DNA of 64,000 nt from Arcobacter defluvii (GCF_013201725.1 NZ_CP053835.1:2232001-2296000), one strand, 5' to 3'; counted from the stretch's first letter, positions 15,320 to 24,748 are shown. Numbers and translations are program-made. Notes: generated from the letters alone by a model not told the origin.

Positions 15320-16450
15320 TTAATTTTGTAATTTGATAAATTTTTGTTTAGTATAAATTTCTTCATTTTTATAGCTAATCCTTAAAGTTTTAATTTTGTA
15401 ATACTTATCTTTTTTTTCACTTATAAGTTTTACTTTAAACATAGAACTTTTTTCTCCTACCCTTGTAATTTTTCTATCATTTCCCTTTTGAATAGTTTTT
15501 TCAATAGAAAAATTATCTTGAAAGAAAAGATATATTGGAAGCCCTAATTTTTGGACTTCTAAATCTATTTTTTCTTTCATTGAAACAATATTATCATCAC
15601 TTTTAAAATTAATCTTATTTTTTTCAATAAATGAAACGGATGTATAAATTTTTTTATACACCATAACATTCAAAGGTAATAATGAAGAAGTTAAAACTCT
15701 TATTTTATGAAATCTTTTCCAACCGTCTAAAACTCTTGCTTTAAAAATATCACTTCCATTATTTAGGTCTTTAATAATATATTTTAATAGGTATTTTGAA
15801 GCGTAATTAACATTATCTTTAAAAGCTACTTCTTCTAAATCAGTTCTATCTAATTTAAAATGTTCAACTACTCTTTTATAAGTTCCTTTTATATGGTCTA
15901 ATTTTTCATAAGGGAAATATAACACTAAATGTAAATGGGGAATCATTGTTGAATGATTTTCAATAGCCTTGATATAATATAATTCTGCTCCAACATAATT
16001 TTTAATTCTTTTATAAAATGTTTGATAAATGTTATTAAGTTCTTTATATCCACAAGAAACAGATTCTTTTAAACTACTAAATATAAAATCTTTGTTATCT
16101 TCAACATATAATCTACCTTTTGGAGTTGCCACACTTCTAAACGGATGGTATTGGCTTGGTAATGTTAAAGTTATGAAAACACTACAATATTCTTTTCTTC
16201 TTGCTAATTCTTGGATTGTTAAGGCTCTTTGTTCTGTAATCCTGGAATATTCCTTATATTTCTTTTCAAAATCATAATTTATTGATAAAGTTTCTTTTTT
16301 TGATAAATTTATAAATTTATGATGTTCCAAATAAGATTTTTGTTTTTGTTCTTTTTCTATTGAATGTTGATAATAGAGTTTTATATTTTCTTGAAGTTCT
16401 GCGTAGAGTTTTGAATGTTTTTGTAGTTTTTTTGAATAGTATCCTTTCAT
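15320..16450 (-). CDS. HUH-type replication/relaxase protein (Rep)
   Basis: A 376-residue protein. Motif I is VFITLTLPSQYHPF; the HUH metal-binding motif is MIPHLHLVLYFP (H-L-H); the catalytic Tyr candidates are in NYASKYLLKYIIKDL. This order is typical of rolling-circle replication endonucleases of phages, plasmids and small integrative elements, which nick one strand and become covalently joined to DNA. The C-terminal 130 residues are a basic, unassigned extension. GGGAG lies before the ATG but can pair with an upstream complement (see 16451-16498), so translation may be controlled. It is cotranscribed with the 87-aa and FtsK-like genes. Confidence 0.8.
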   Translation of the reverse strand: MKGYYSKKLQKHSKLYAELQENIKLYYQHSIEKEQKQKSYLEHHKFINLSKKETLSINYDFEKKYKEYSRITEQRALTIQELARRKEYCSVFITLTLPSQYHPFRSVATPKGRLYVEDNKDFIFSSLKESVSCGYKELNNIYQTFYKRIKNYVGAELYYIKAIENHSTMIPHLHLVLYFPYEKLDHIKGTYKRVVEHFKLDRTDLEEVAFKDNVNYASKYLLKYIIKDLNNGSDIFKARVLDGWKRFHKIRVLTSSLLPLNVMVYKKIYTSVSFIEKNKINFKSDDNIVSMKEKIDLEVQKLGLPIYLFFQDNFSIEKTIQKGNDRKITRVGEKSSMFKVKLISEKKDKYYKIKTLRISYKNEEIYTKQKFIKLQN

Positions 16451-16498
16451 ATTTTTCTCCCTTGGTCTTTACAACATATAAAACCTTGGAGAAAAAAT
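16451..16498 (-). promoter_or_regulatory. Inverted repeat that can mask the rep ribosome site
   Basis: ATTTTTCTCC (16451-16460) contains the complement of the rep Shine-Dalgarno and pairs over nine bp with GGAGAAAAA (16488-16496), leaving a loop of about 27 bases. If formed in the mRNA it would sequester the GGGAG site. There is no further proof of function. Confidence 0.4.
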
Positions 16499-16512
16499 CG
16501 GACGTTTTTATT

Positions 16513-18313
16513 TTAAGTTTTTAAAATTATATTAATTTTATTTATTTCTTTATATTCAACTTTTTCCAAAATTTCATATAAGAAATCAGGCTCAAAATAC
16601 CTATTCCCGTATCTATTAAATAATTCTGAATCAGTAGCTCCACTATGCCCCATTAAACTTTCCCCTCTCTTATCTTTTAAAGATTCTGGAATATGTTTAA
16701 TTTTATTAGCAAAACTATGCCGTAATGAATAAAATGATTTTCTATCTATATCTTTAAAATTAAGTTTTTTAAGTTTTGTATTAAATGTATCTTCACAACG
16801 CCTAACAGTATTTTTTATATTTTGCTTAATATCTAAATTTTCTTCTTCATTAACAAATATAAAATTATGCTTATCTTCTTTTCTTTGATTTACAAACTCT
16901 AAAAATTTTAAATTCTTTATAAATACATCCGTAAGGGGAAGTTTTCTTTTAGTATTTTTAGTCTTCTCTTTTTTTACTTCATTTAGATTTATATCTTCAC
17001 TTGTATTCTCCGTTGAAACACTTAAATAATAAATTGTATTTCCCTTTTTATCTGTTGTATGTTGTAAATCATTTACCATCAATTGACCAGCTTCGATAGG
17101 TCTAATACCTAAAAACATTGTTAAAAAAATTCCATAAACTTTAAGAGGGTCATTTTTTAATGTAAAAAGAAGTTTATTATTCAAATAATCAAATTCATTA
17201 AAAATGATTTGTATTTCTTCATCCGATAAAGGTAATCTTTCAAGACTTGAATCACTTTTGATTCTATATCGTTGTAGCACTATTCCATCCAAAGGCGATT
17301 CAAATTTATATTTGGCTGAACAAAACTCTATAAAATTTGTTATTTGTTCAAAATGTTTATTTTGTGTTCCAAGTCCAATTACTTTATGGTCTTTATGTTC
17401 TAATCTAAAAACATTATTAGCTCTATCTTTTAGTATATTTTCCATAAATTCAACTTGCTTATGAATATCTAAATCTCGTGTAAGTTTCTTTTTATTCCTA
17501 TTAGCAGGTAGAAAAGAAATTAAATGTTCAAGTTTTTCCAAATCTTTTGTTGTTAATTGGCTCAATTTTTTATTAGGGAATGCCTCATTAATAAGATAAT
17601 AGCTTGGCACATAATCTTTTTTTGTATCTTCTATTATTTTTTGTTTTTTGATTAAATGATTTACATACATATCAACCATTATTTCAAAACTATCTTCTTT
17701 AATTTTCTTTTTCTTTGGCTCTACAAACTACTTGATTTTTATTTTTCTTATGTTTATCAATTGATTCTTCAACACTATATCCCTCAAATTTTGATAAATC
17801 AGCTTTTAAAACTTCTCCATAGTATTTAAACAATTTCCAATAAAACTCTTTTATTTCTCTTAATTCATTTAGTTCATTTTCATTTATTTTTGAAATAGGT
17901 ATAACTTGATTTTCAACATAATCTTTGATTTCTTGAAAATCTCTTTTTTTATCTAATTTATTATGTTTTTTTAAATGATATAAAACAGCTTTTTTTGTGC
18001 TACCTTCATAAATTTCATTATCAATTTCAACACTATTTTTATGATGTCTTAATTCTTCCAATTCACTATATTCTTCAATAGAGTCTTGAAGATAATTAAA
18101 TAAAATTTCGTCCATTTTTGAAGAAGTCATTACTATCCCCATTTTAAAGTATTCATTAGCCCAATAATTCAATAAACTTGCTAATTGTTTGGCAGTAGTA
18201 TAACATTTCGTTTGTAATGATTTTCTAATAATCTGATTTTTATTTGTTGATAGTTCTTTGTTTACTTTTTTATGAAAATAGTAAACTCCGTTTCGTCTTT
18301 GTAGATAGTTCAA
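16513..18313 (-). pseudogene. Tyrosine integrase (DUF6538 N-terminus), frameshifted
   Basis: Two frames cover one integrase. The N-terminal frame (to 17699) has the DUF6538 start LNYLQRRNGVYYFHKKVNKE; TTG at 18313 after AAAGGG is preferred over a GTG at 18346. The C-terminal frame (from 17679) has the core-binding and catalytic domains: Arg in FLGIRPIEAGQ, Arg/His in SLRHSFA, GHSGATDSELF and the Tyr in NRYGNRYF. Deleting one base of the AAA at 17725-17727 joins them into one 599-residue frame (QVVVEPKKKKIKEDSFEIMV). The element may be locked in place, unless the extra base is an error. It lies beside the putative attR at 18414. Confidence 0.8.
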
Positions 18314-18326
18314 TTTTAGCCCTTTG

Positions 18327-18350
18327 GTAGCACACAAAAGTAGCACACCA
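18327..18350. repeat. Direct repeat GTAGCACAC x2 at the integrase 5' end
   Basis: GTAGCACAC occurs twice with a 13-bp period immediately upstream of and overlapping the integrase start. Together with the nearby att core this looks like a set of integrase arm sites. Confidence 0.45.
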
Positions 18351-18413
18351 AACGAAAATCAAAAATTCAAACCCTTATTTATGGTATTTAGGAGATTTTT
18401 TCCGTTCGGGAAA

Positions 18414-18429
18414 CACATCTCCACTAACA
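18414..18429. other. Candidate attR core (16 bp, 1 mismatch to 11666-11681)
   Basis: CACATCTCCACTAACA matches CACATCTCCACCAACA at 11666 except at one position. Placed about 100 bases from the integrase start, it defines a putative 6.8-kb element with the tmRNA-like 3' fragment at the other end. Confidence 0.5.
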
Positions 18430-18480
18430 ATGAAATACAGATAAAATCTCACTTATAAATGATGCTTCAAAGATATAAAT

Positions 18481-18854
18481 CCAAAAAAAGAACTTTTATG
18501 GCATATAGATAAAGAAAGTCAGTATGCTTCTTATGAATATGAAGAATTACTAAAAAGACATGGAATAATTCAAGGTATCAGTCGAAAAGAAAATTGTAAT
18601 GATCTTGTACTTTCACTCTCTTCGAGAATGCAGTTACAGAAAGTTTTTTCCATACATTAACTAAATTGATATATCATGAGATTTATCATATAAAAGAATA
18701 AGCAAAAAGATCTATATTTGAATATATAGAAGTATTTTATACTAGAGAAAGAAGTCATAATGCAAATAATAATTTATCACCTGTCGAGTTTGAAGAAAAA
18801 CAAAAATTGATACAAAAGGAAGGTAGAAATTTCATTGTCAATCTGATAAAATAA
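18481..18854 (+). pseudogene. IS3-family OrfB transposase remnant
   Basis: Frames in this stretch read WHIDKESQYASYEYEELLKR then HGIIQGISRKENCNDL, and after a frameshift NAVTESFFHTLTKLIYHEIY, a TAA stop, then AKRSIFEYIEVFYTRERSHN and LSPVEFEEKQKL. This is the C-terminal rve region of IS3 OrfB, where HSDxGSQYxSxxY and NAxxESFFxTLK are typical. The frame is interrupted at least twice and the 5' part is gone. It separates the integrative element from the immunity-gene array and may have been the agent of a deletion. Confidence 0.8.
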
Positions 18855-18904
18855 TATCAAGAATTGACACAGATTTTCTAACACTCTCTAAGCATCCCAT
18901 CATT

Positions 18905-18935
18905 AGTAGAAATATATTTCTTTTCATCTGTTATC
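18905..18935 (-). pseudogene. Truncated seventh copy of the tandem lipoprotein gene
   Basis: The bases up to 18927 repeat the 5' end (MKRNIFLL) of the six downstream genes, preceded by the same CTGTTATCC ribosome-site spacer. Beyond that point the sequence is foreign and joins the IS3 remnant, so a seventh array member has been deleted except for its start. Confidence 0.65.
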
Positions 18936-19895
18936 CTATTCTTTTACTTTCTCTACCCATTTTAAATCTTTACTCCATTTTACTTTTTCTACATAATCTT
19001 TTTGTTCTGCTGTTAAATCTCCTGGGTAATCATTAAAATGACAGAAAAAAGTTCTTTTACAAACTTTTTCTAGATAATCAAACATATCTTTATTTATCTC
19101 TATACCTACTATTTCTATCCAATTTAATGGCTCTGACACTCTTACATCCATTGAGTATCTATTTTTAGGAACTTTTTTATTATCTTCTATAATATATGAC
19201 TCTTCATTTATTGCATAATATATATTCTTATCTCCATTTGGCAAATCATAACAAATTGGATCTCCCCATTTATGACATTCATGTGTTCTTAATTTCTCAA
19301 GAGTTCTTTTATATTCATTTGGTACTGCTTCTATACTCAAATCATTTACTCCTCCGATATAAAAAGACAAATTCCATCTATAATACATATCACTTTTAGC
19401 TGGATATATTACTTCATGATTCTCTGGCATTCTTGCGTAGTAGTATTTATATGTTGTTTGAGGATTAAAGGTTTCTGTAATATTTCTTCTACAAGTATCG
19501 TATTTAGAATATTTTTCATTATGAATCTTTCTTTCTTTCTTCCACTGTTCTACACTTATATCTCTACTAGATGGACTAAAAGTAGAAGGTACCCATTCCC
19601 CACACTCTTTATAATCTGGATCCATCCCCAAGGGATTCCTCCCTATTTTCCAGTAAGCAGTAAATGGTATATCTGCAGGAACTTTTTGTACATCTTTATT
19701 ACGCTCTTTATCTATTAGATCAAGACTAAAACTAATTCTTTCTGTATCTCTTATCATATAACCACCATTATTTTTATCATATCTTAATGGTTCAAAGTAA
19801 GTTGTTGTTGTATAGGTTCCTTTATTTGATTCAAATGGCGAGCATCCTATTATTAAACTTTGAATTATTACAAGTAGAAATATATTTCTTTTCAT
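18936..19895 (-). CDS. Tandem lipoprotein A, putative Tle1 immunity protein
   Basis: A 319-residue lipoprotein and last member of a six-gene tandem array. The signal peptide ends in the lipobox LIIGC. It is mature from Cys18 and predicted to face the periplasm. The array follows a Tle1/DUF2235 phospholipase effector gene, and lipid-anchored periplasmic proteins in that place are usually the immunity proteins (Tli). Variable blocks of this copy: EWVPSTFSPSSRDISVEQWK (about 100-120), CRRNITETFNPQ (about 137-148) and VCKRTFFCHFN (about 275-285). The central and C-terminal part is nearly identical in all six copies. Spacing to the next copy is eight bases. The family is not otherwise recognised. 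Confidence 0.75.
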   Translation of the reverse strand: MKRNIFLLVIIQSLIIGCSPFESNKGTYTTTTYFEPLRYDKNNGGYMIRDTERISFSLDLIDKERNKDVQKVPADIPFTAYWKIGRNPLGMDPDYKECGEWVPSTFSPSSRDISVEQWKKERKIHNEKYSKYDTCRRNITETFNPQTTYKYYYARMPENHEVIYPAKSDMYYRWNLSFYIGGVNDLSIEAVPNEYKRTLEKLRTHECHKWGDPICYDLPNGDKNIYYAINEESYIIEDNKKVPKNRYSMDVRVSEPLNWIEIVGIEINKDMFDYLEKVCKRTFFCHFNDYPGDLTAEQKDYVEKVKWSKDLKWVEKVKE

Positions 19896-19903
19896 CTGTT
19901 ATC

Positions 19904-20860
19904 CTATTCTTTTACTTTCTCTACCCATTTTAAATCTGTACTCCATTTTACTTTTTCTACATAATCTTTTTGTTCTGCTGTTAAATTTCCTGGGTAATCA
20001 CTAAAATGACAAACTTGTGAGTCTTCACAAACTTTTTCTAGATAATCAAACATATCTTTATTTATCTCTATACCTACTATTTCTATCCAATTTAATGGCT
20101 CTGACACTCTTACATCCATTGAGTATCTATTTTTAGGAACTTTTTTATTATCTTCTATAATATATGATTCTTCATTTATTGCATAATATATATTCTTATC
20201 TCCATTTGGCAAATCATAACAAATTGGATCTCCCCATTTATGACATTCATGTGTTCTTAATTTCTCAAGAGTTCTTTTATATTCATTTGGTACTGCTTCT
20301 ATACTCAAATCATTTACTCCTCCGATATAAAAAGACAAATTCCATCTATAATACATATCACTTTTAGCTGGATATATTACTTCATGATTCTCTGGCATTT
20401 TTGCGTAGTAGTATTTATATGTTGTTTGAGAATTGAAGTTATTGTATATTTTATCGCTACAAGTATCGTATTTAGAATATTTTTCATTATGAATCTTTCT
20501 TTCTTTCTTCCACTGTTCTACACTTATATCTCTACTAGATGGAGTAAAAATACTAGATACCCACTCCCCACACTCTTTATAATCTGGATCCATCCCCAAG
20601 GGATTCCTCCCTATTTTCCAGTAAGCAAGAAATGGTATATCTGCAGGAACTTTTTGTACATCTTTATTACGCTCTTTATCTATTAGATCAAGACTAAAAC
20701 TAATTCTTTCTGTATCTCTTATCATATAACCACCATTATTTTTATCATATCTTAATGGTTCAAAGTAAGTTGTTTTTGTATAACTCCCTTTATTTGATTT
20801 TAATGCTGTACATCCTGTCATAAAACTTATAATTAGTAGTAAAAATATATTTCTTTTCAT
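19904..20860 (-). CDS. Tandem lipoprotein B, putative Tle1 immunity protein
   Basis: A 318-residue member of the array. Its leader differs from the others (MKRNIFLLLIISFMTGCTAL), the only copy with an altered signal peptide, but keeps a lipobox (FMTGC). It has the variable block EWVSSIFTPSS, the block CSDKIYNNFNSQ and the third block VCEDSQVCHFSDYPGN. Compared with copy E it shares only the third block, so the copies differ by reassorted segments. A single basal substitution set (WSTDLKW) near the C-terminus is unique. Immunity role is inferred from position. Confidence 0.75.
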   Translation of the reverse strand: MKRNIFLLLIISFMTGCTALKSNKGSYTKTTYFEPLRYDKNNGGYMIRDTERISFSLDLIDKERNKDVQKVPADIPFLAYWKIGRNPLGMDPDYKECGEWVSSIFTPSSRDISVEQWKKERKIHNEKYSKYDTCSDKIYNNFNSQTTYKYYYAKMPENHEVIYPAKSDMYYRWNLSFYIGGVNDLSIEAVPNEYKRTLEKLRTHECHKWGDPICYDLPNGDKNIYYAINEESYIIEDNKKVPKNRYSMDVRVSEPLNWIEIVGIEINKDMFDYLEKVCEDSQVCHFSDYPGNLTAEQKDYVEKVKWSTDLKWVEKVKE

Positions 20861-20868
20861 CTGTTATC

Positions 20869-21831
20869 CTATTCTTTTACTTTCTCTACCCATTTTAAAT
20901 CTTTACTCCATTTTACTTTTTCTACATAATCTTTTTGTTCTGCTGTTAAATCTCCTGGGTATTCATTAAAATGCATAGAAAACGTGTATCTATTCTCACC
21001 CTTTTCTAGATAATCAAACATATCTTTATTTATCTCTATACCTACTATTTCTATCCAATTTAATGGCTCTGACACTCTTACATCCATTGAGTATCTATTT
21101 TTAGGAACTTTTTTATTATCTTCTATAATATATGATTCTTCATTTATTGCATAATATATATTCTTATCTCCATTTGGCAAATCATAACAAATTGGATCTC
21201 CCCATTTATGACATTCATGTGTTCTTAATTTCTCAAGAGTTCTTTTATATTCATTTGGTACTGCTTCTATACTCAAATCATTTACTCCTCCGATATAAAA
21301 AGACAAATTCCATCTATAATACATATCACTTTTAGCTGGATATATTACTTCATGATTCTCTGGCATTTTTGCGTAGTAGTATTTATATGTTGTTTGAGAA
21401 TTGAAGTTATTGTATATTTTATCGCTACAAGTATCGTATTTAGAATATTTTTCATTATGAATCTTTCTTTCTTTCTTCCACTGTTCTACACTTATATCTC
21501 TACTAGATGGAGTAAAAATACTAGATACCCACTCTCCACACTCTTTATAATCTGGATCCATCCCCAAGGGATTCCTCCCTATTTTCCAGTAAGCAAGAAA
21601 TGGTATATCTGCAGGAACTTTTTGTACATCTTTATTACGCTCTTTATCTATTAGATCAAGACTAAAACTAATTCTTTCTGTATCTCTTATCATATAACCA
21701 CCATTATTTTTATCATATCTTAATGGTTCAAAGTAAGTTGTTGTAGTATAGGTTCCTTTATTTGATTCAAATGGCGAGCATCCTATTATTAAACTTTGAA
21801 TTATTACAAGTAGAAATATATTTCTTTTCAT
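20869..21831 (-). CDS. Tandem lipoprotein C, putative Tle1 immunity protein
   Basis: A 320-residue array member with the common leader and lipobox LIIGC. Its N-terminal variable region equals copy A (PADIPFLAYW apart), its second block equals copy B (EWVSSIFTPSS, CSDKIYNNFNSQ), and its third block equals copy D (GENRYTFSMHFNEYPG, without the two Cys seen in copies A, B, E and F). This makes it a mosaic of its neighbours, pointing to gene conversion. Predicted to be a periplasmic lipid-anchored immunity protein. Confidence 0.75.
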   Translation of the reverse strand: MKRNIFLLVIIQSLIIGCSPFESNKGTYTTTTYFEPLRYDKNNGGYMIRDTERISFSLDLIDKERNKDVQKVPADIPFLAYWKIGRNPLGMDPDYKECGEWVSSIFTPSSRDISVEQWKKERKIHNEKYSKYDTCSDKIYNNFNSQTTYKYYYAKMPENHEVIYPAKSDMYYRWNLSFYIGGVNDLSIEAVPNEYKRTLEKLRTHECHKWGDPICYDLPNGDKNIYYAINEESYIIEDNKKVPKNRYSMDVRVSEPLNWIEIVGIEINKDMFDYLEKGENRYTFSMHFNEYPGDLTAEQKDYVEKVKWSKDLKWVEKVKE

Positions 21832-21839
21832 CTGTTATC

Positions 21840-22802
21840 CTATTCTTTTACTTTCTCTACCCATTTTAAATCTTTACTCCATTTTACTTTTTCTACATAA
21901 TCTTTTTGTTCTGCTGTTAAATCTCCTGGGTATTCATTAAAATGCATAGAAAACGTGTATCTATTCTCACCCTTTTCTAGATAATCAAACATATCTTTAT
22001 TTATCTCTATACCTACTATTTCTATCCAATTTAATGGCTCTGACACTCTTACATCCATTGAGTATCTATTTTTAGGAACTTTTTTATTATCTTCTATAAT
22101 ATATGATTCTTCATTTATTGCATAATATATATTCTTATCTCCATTTGGCAAATCATAACAAATTGGATCTCCCCATTTATGACATTCATGTGTTCTTAAT
22201 TTCTCAAGAGTTCTTTTATATTCATTTGGTACTGCTTCTATACTCAAATCATTTACTCCTCCGATATAAAAAAACAAATTCCATCTATAATACATATCAC
22301 TTTTAGCTGGATATATTACTTCATGATTCTCTGGCATTCTTGCGTAGTAGTATTTATATGTTGTTTGAGAATTGAAGTTATTGTATATTTTATCGCTACA
22401 AGTATCGTATTTAGAATATTTTTCATTATGAATCTTTCTTTCTTTCTTCCACTGTTCTACACTTATATCTCTACTAGATGGAGTAAAAATACTAGGTACC
22501 CACTCCCCACACTCTTTATAATCTGGATCCATCCCCAAGGGATTTCTTCCTATTTTCCAGTAAGCAGTAAATGGTATATTTGCAGGAACTTTTTGTACAT
22601 CTTTATTACGCTCTTTATCTATTAGATCAAAACTAAAACTACTTCTTTTTGTATCTCTTATCATATAACCACCATTATTTTTATCATATCTTAATGGTTC
22701 AAAGTAAGTTGTTGTTGTATAGGTTCCTTTATTTGATTTTAATGGCGAGCATCCTATTATTAAACTTTGAATTATTACAAGTAGAAATATATTTCTTTTC
22801 AT
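21840..22802 (-). CDS. Tandem lipoprotein D, putative Tle1 immunity protein
   Basis: A 320-residue array member. It differs from copy C mainly in the first 85 residues (SPLKSNKG; DTKRSSFSFDLI; PANIPFTAYW) and in WNLFFY for WNLSFY; the third block is the same GENRYTFSMHF type. The large central stretch from TTYKYYYARMPENHEVIYP to NKDMFDYLEK is shared with all copies. The lipobox is LIIGC. Role inferred from the effector upstream. Confidence 0.75.
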   Translation of the reverse strand: MKRNIFLLVIIQSLIIGCSPLKSNKGTYTTTTYFEPLRYDKNNGGYMIRDTKRSSFSFDLIDKERNKDVQKVPANIPFTAYWKIGRNPLGMDPDYKECGEWVPSIFTPSSRDISVEQWKKERKIHNEKYSKYDTCSDKIYNNFNSQTTYKYYYARMPENHEVIYPAKSDMYYRWNLFFYIGGVNDLSIEAVPNEYKRTLEKLRTHECHKWGDPICYDLPNGDKNIYYAINEESYIIEDNKKVPKNRYSMDVRVSEPLNWIEIVGIEINKDMFDYLEKGENRYTFSMHFNEYPGDLTAEQKDYVEKVKWSKDLKWVEKVKE

Positions 22803-22810
22803 CTGTTATC

Positions 22811-23773
22811 CTATTCTTTTACTTTCTCTACCCATTTTAAATCTTTACTCCATTTTACTTTTTCTACATAATCTTTTTGTTCTGCTGTTAAATCTCCTGG
22901 GTAATCACTAAAATGACAAACTTGTGAGTCTTCACAAACTTTTTCTAGATAATCAAACATATCTTTATTTATCTCTATACCTACTATTTCTATCCAATTT
23001 AATGGCTCTGACACTCTTACATCCATTGAGTATCTATTTTTAGGAACTTTTTTATTATCTTCTATAATATATGATTCTTCATTTATTGCATAATATATAT
23101 TCTTATCTCCATTTGGCAAATCATAACAAATTGGATCTCCCCATTTATGACATTCATGTGTTCTTAATTTCTCAAGAGTTCTTTTATATTCATTTGGTAC
23201 TGCTTCTATACTCAAATCATTTACTCCTCCGATATAAAAAAACAAATTCCATCTATAATACATATCACTTTTAGCTGGATATATTACTTCATGATTCTCT
23301 GGCATTCTTGCGTAGTAGTATTTATATGTTGTTTGAGAATTGAAGTTTTCTGTTACATTATCTGTACATGCTCTGTATAAATCAAATTTTTCAAAATATT
23401 CTTCCATCTCTTTTTCTCTATACTCTTCTCCTAATTCTAATTTATACTTCGCTAATCTTGGCTTCTCCCCACACTCTTTATAATCTGGATCCATCCCCAA
23501 GGGATTTCTCCCTATTTTCCAGTAAGCAGTAAATGGAGTCCATGTATGAAGTTTTTGTACATCTTTTTTATTCTCTTTATCTGTTGGATCAAAACTAAAA
23601 ACAACATGTTTTGTATTATTTTCACTGACAACTAAATGTCCTCCATTCTCTTTATCATATCTTATTGGTTCCAAATAAGTTGTTGTTGTATAACTCCCTT
23701 TATTTGATTCAAATGGTGAGCATCCTATTATTAAACTTTGAATTATTACAAGTAGAAATATATTTCTTTTCAT
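22811..23773 (-). CDS. Tandem lipoprotein E, putative Tle1 immunity protein
   Basis: A 320-residue array member and the most divergent in the first third: YLEPIRYDKENGGHLVVSEN, VVFSFDPTDKENKKDVQKLH and TWTPFTAYW. The second block is type b (CGEKPRLAKYKLELGEEYRE then KEMEEYFEKFDLYRACTDNV). The third block is VCEDSQVCHFSDYPGD, shared with copy B. This copy shows how the variable segments move independently between array members. Lipobox LIIGC. Function inferred. Confidence 0.75.
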   Translation of the reverse strand: MKRNIFLLVIIQSLIIGCSPFESNKGSYTTTTYLEPIRYDKENGGHLVVSENNTKHVVFSFDPTDKENKKDVQKLHTWTPFTAYWKIGRNPLGMDPDYKECGEKPRLAKYKLELGEEYREKEMEEYFEKFDLYRACTDNVTENFNSQTTYKYYYARMPENHEVIYPAKSDMYYRWNLFFYIGGVNDLSIEAVPNEYKRTLEKLRTHECHKWGDPICYDLPNGDKNIYYAINEESYIIEDNKKVPKNRYSMDVRVSEPLNWIEIVGIEINKDMFDYLEKVCEDSQVCHFSDYPGDLTAEQKDYVEKVKWSKDLKWVEKVKE

Positions 23774-23781
23774 CTGTTATC

Positions 23782-24735
23782 CTATTCTTTTACTTTCTCT
23801 ACCCATTTTAAATCTTTACTCCATTTTACTTTTTCTACATAATCTTTTTGTTCTGCTGTTAAATCTCCTGGGTATTCATTAAAATGACAGAAAAAAGTTC
23901 TTTTACAAACTTTTTCTAGATAATCAAACATATCTTTATTTATCTCTATACCTACTATTTCTATCCAATTTAATGGCTCTGACACTCTTACATCCATTGA
24001 GTATCTATTTTTAGGAACTTTTTTATTATCTTCTATAATATATGATTCTTCATTTATTGCATAATATATATTCTTATCTCCATTTGGCAAATCATAACAA
24101 ATTGGATCTCCCCATTTATGACATTCATGTGTTCTTAATTTCTCAAGAGTTCTTTTATATTCATTTGGTACTGCTTCTATACTCAAATCATTTACTCCTC
24201 CGATATAAAAAGACAAATTCCATCTATAATACATATCACTTTTAGCTGGATATATTACTTCATGATTCTCTGGCATTTTTGCGTAGTAGTATTTATATGT
24301 TGTTTGAGGATTAAAGGTTTCTGTAATATTATCTATACATGCTCTGTATTTTCTCTTAGTCTGATAATAAATTTCCATCTCTTTTTCTCTATACTCTTCT
24401 CCTAATTCTAATTTATACTTTGCTAATCTTGGCTTCTCCCCACACTCTTTATAATCTGGATCCATCCCCAAGGGATTTCGCCCTATTTTCCAGTAAGCAG
24501 CAAATGGTATATCTGCAGGAACTTTTTGTACATCTTTATTACGCTCTTTATCTATTAGATCAAGACTAAAACTAATTCTTTCTGTATCTCTTATCATATA
24601 ACCACCATTATTTTTATCATATCTTAATGGTTCAAAGTAAGTTGTTGTAGTATAGGTTCCTTTATTTGATTCAAATGGCGAGCATCCTATTATTAAACTT
24701 TGAATTATTACAAGTAGAAATATATTTCTTTTCAT
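23782..24735 (-). CDS. Tandem lipoprotein F, putative Tle1 immunity protein
   Basis: A 317-residue protein, the first transcribed member of the array, 13 bases after the effector stop. It has a type b second block (EKPRLAKYKLELGEEYREKE then MEIYYQTKRKYRACIDNITE) and the third block VCKRTFFCHFN, the same as copy A at the far end. Its N-terminal third equals copies A and C. The lipobox is LIIGC. The start is preceded by AAAAAGGAATAACAG, an expanded form of the short spacer found in the other copies. As the effector-proximal copy it is the best candidate for the cognate immunity protein. Confidence 0.8.
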   Translation of the reverse strand: MKRNIFLLVIIQSLIIGCSPFESNKGTYTTTTYFEPLRYDKNNGGYMIRDTERISFSLDLIDKERNKDVQKVPADIPFAAYWKIGRNPLGMDPDYKECGEKPRLAKYKLELGEEYREKEMEIYYQTKRKYRACIDNITETFNPQTTYKYYYAKMPENHEVIYPAKSDMYYRWNLSFYIGGVNDLSIEAVPNEYKRTLEKLRTHECHKWGDPICYDLPNGDKNIYYAINEESYIIEDNKKVPKNRYSMDVRVSEPLNWIEIVGIEINKDMFDYLEKVCKRTFFCHFNEYPGDLTAEQKDYVEKVKWSKDLKWVEKVKE

Positions 24736-24748
24736 CTGTTATTCCTTT

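Noticed and set aside
19196-24245. Repeated 67-residue and 100-residue plus-strand frames inside each lipoprotein gene
   Set aside because: They recur because the sense genes are tandem duplicates; they have no ribosome sites and their composition is that of antisense translation.
18936-24735. CRISPR-like regular repetition
   Set aside because: The repeat unit is a whole coding gene of about 970 bases, not a short repeat-spacer array.
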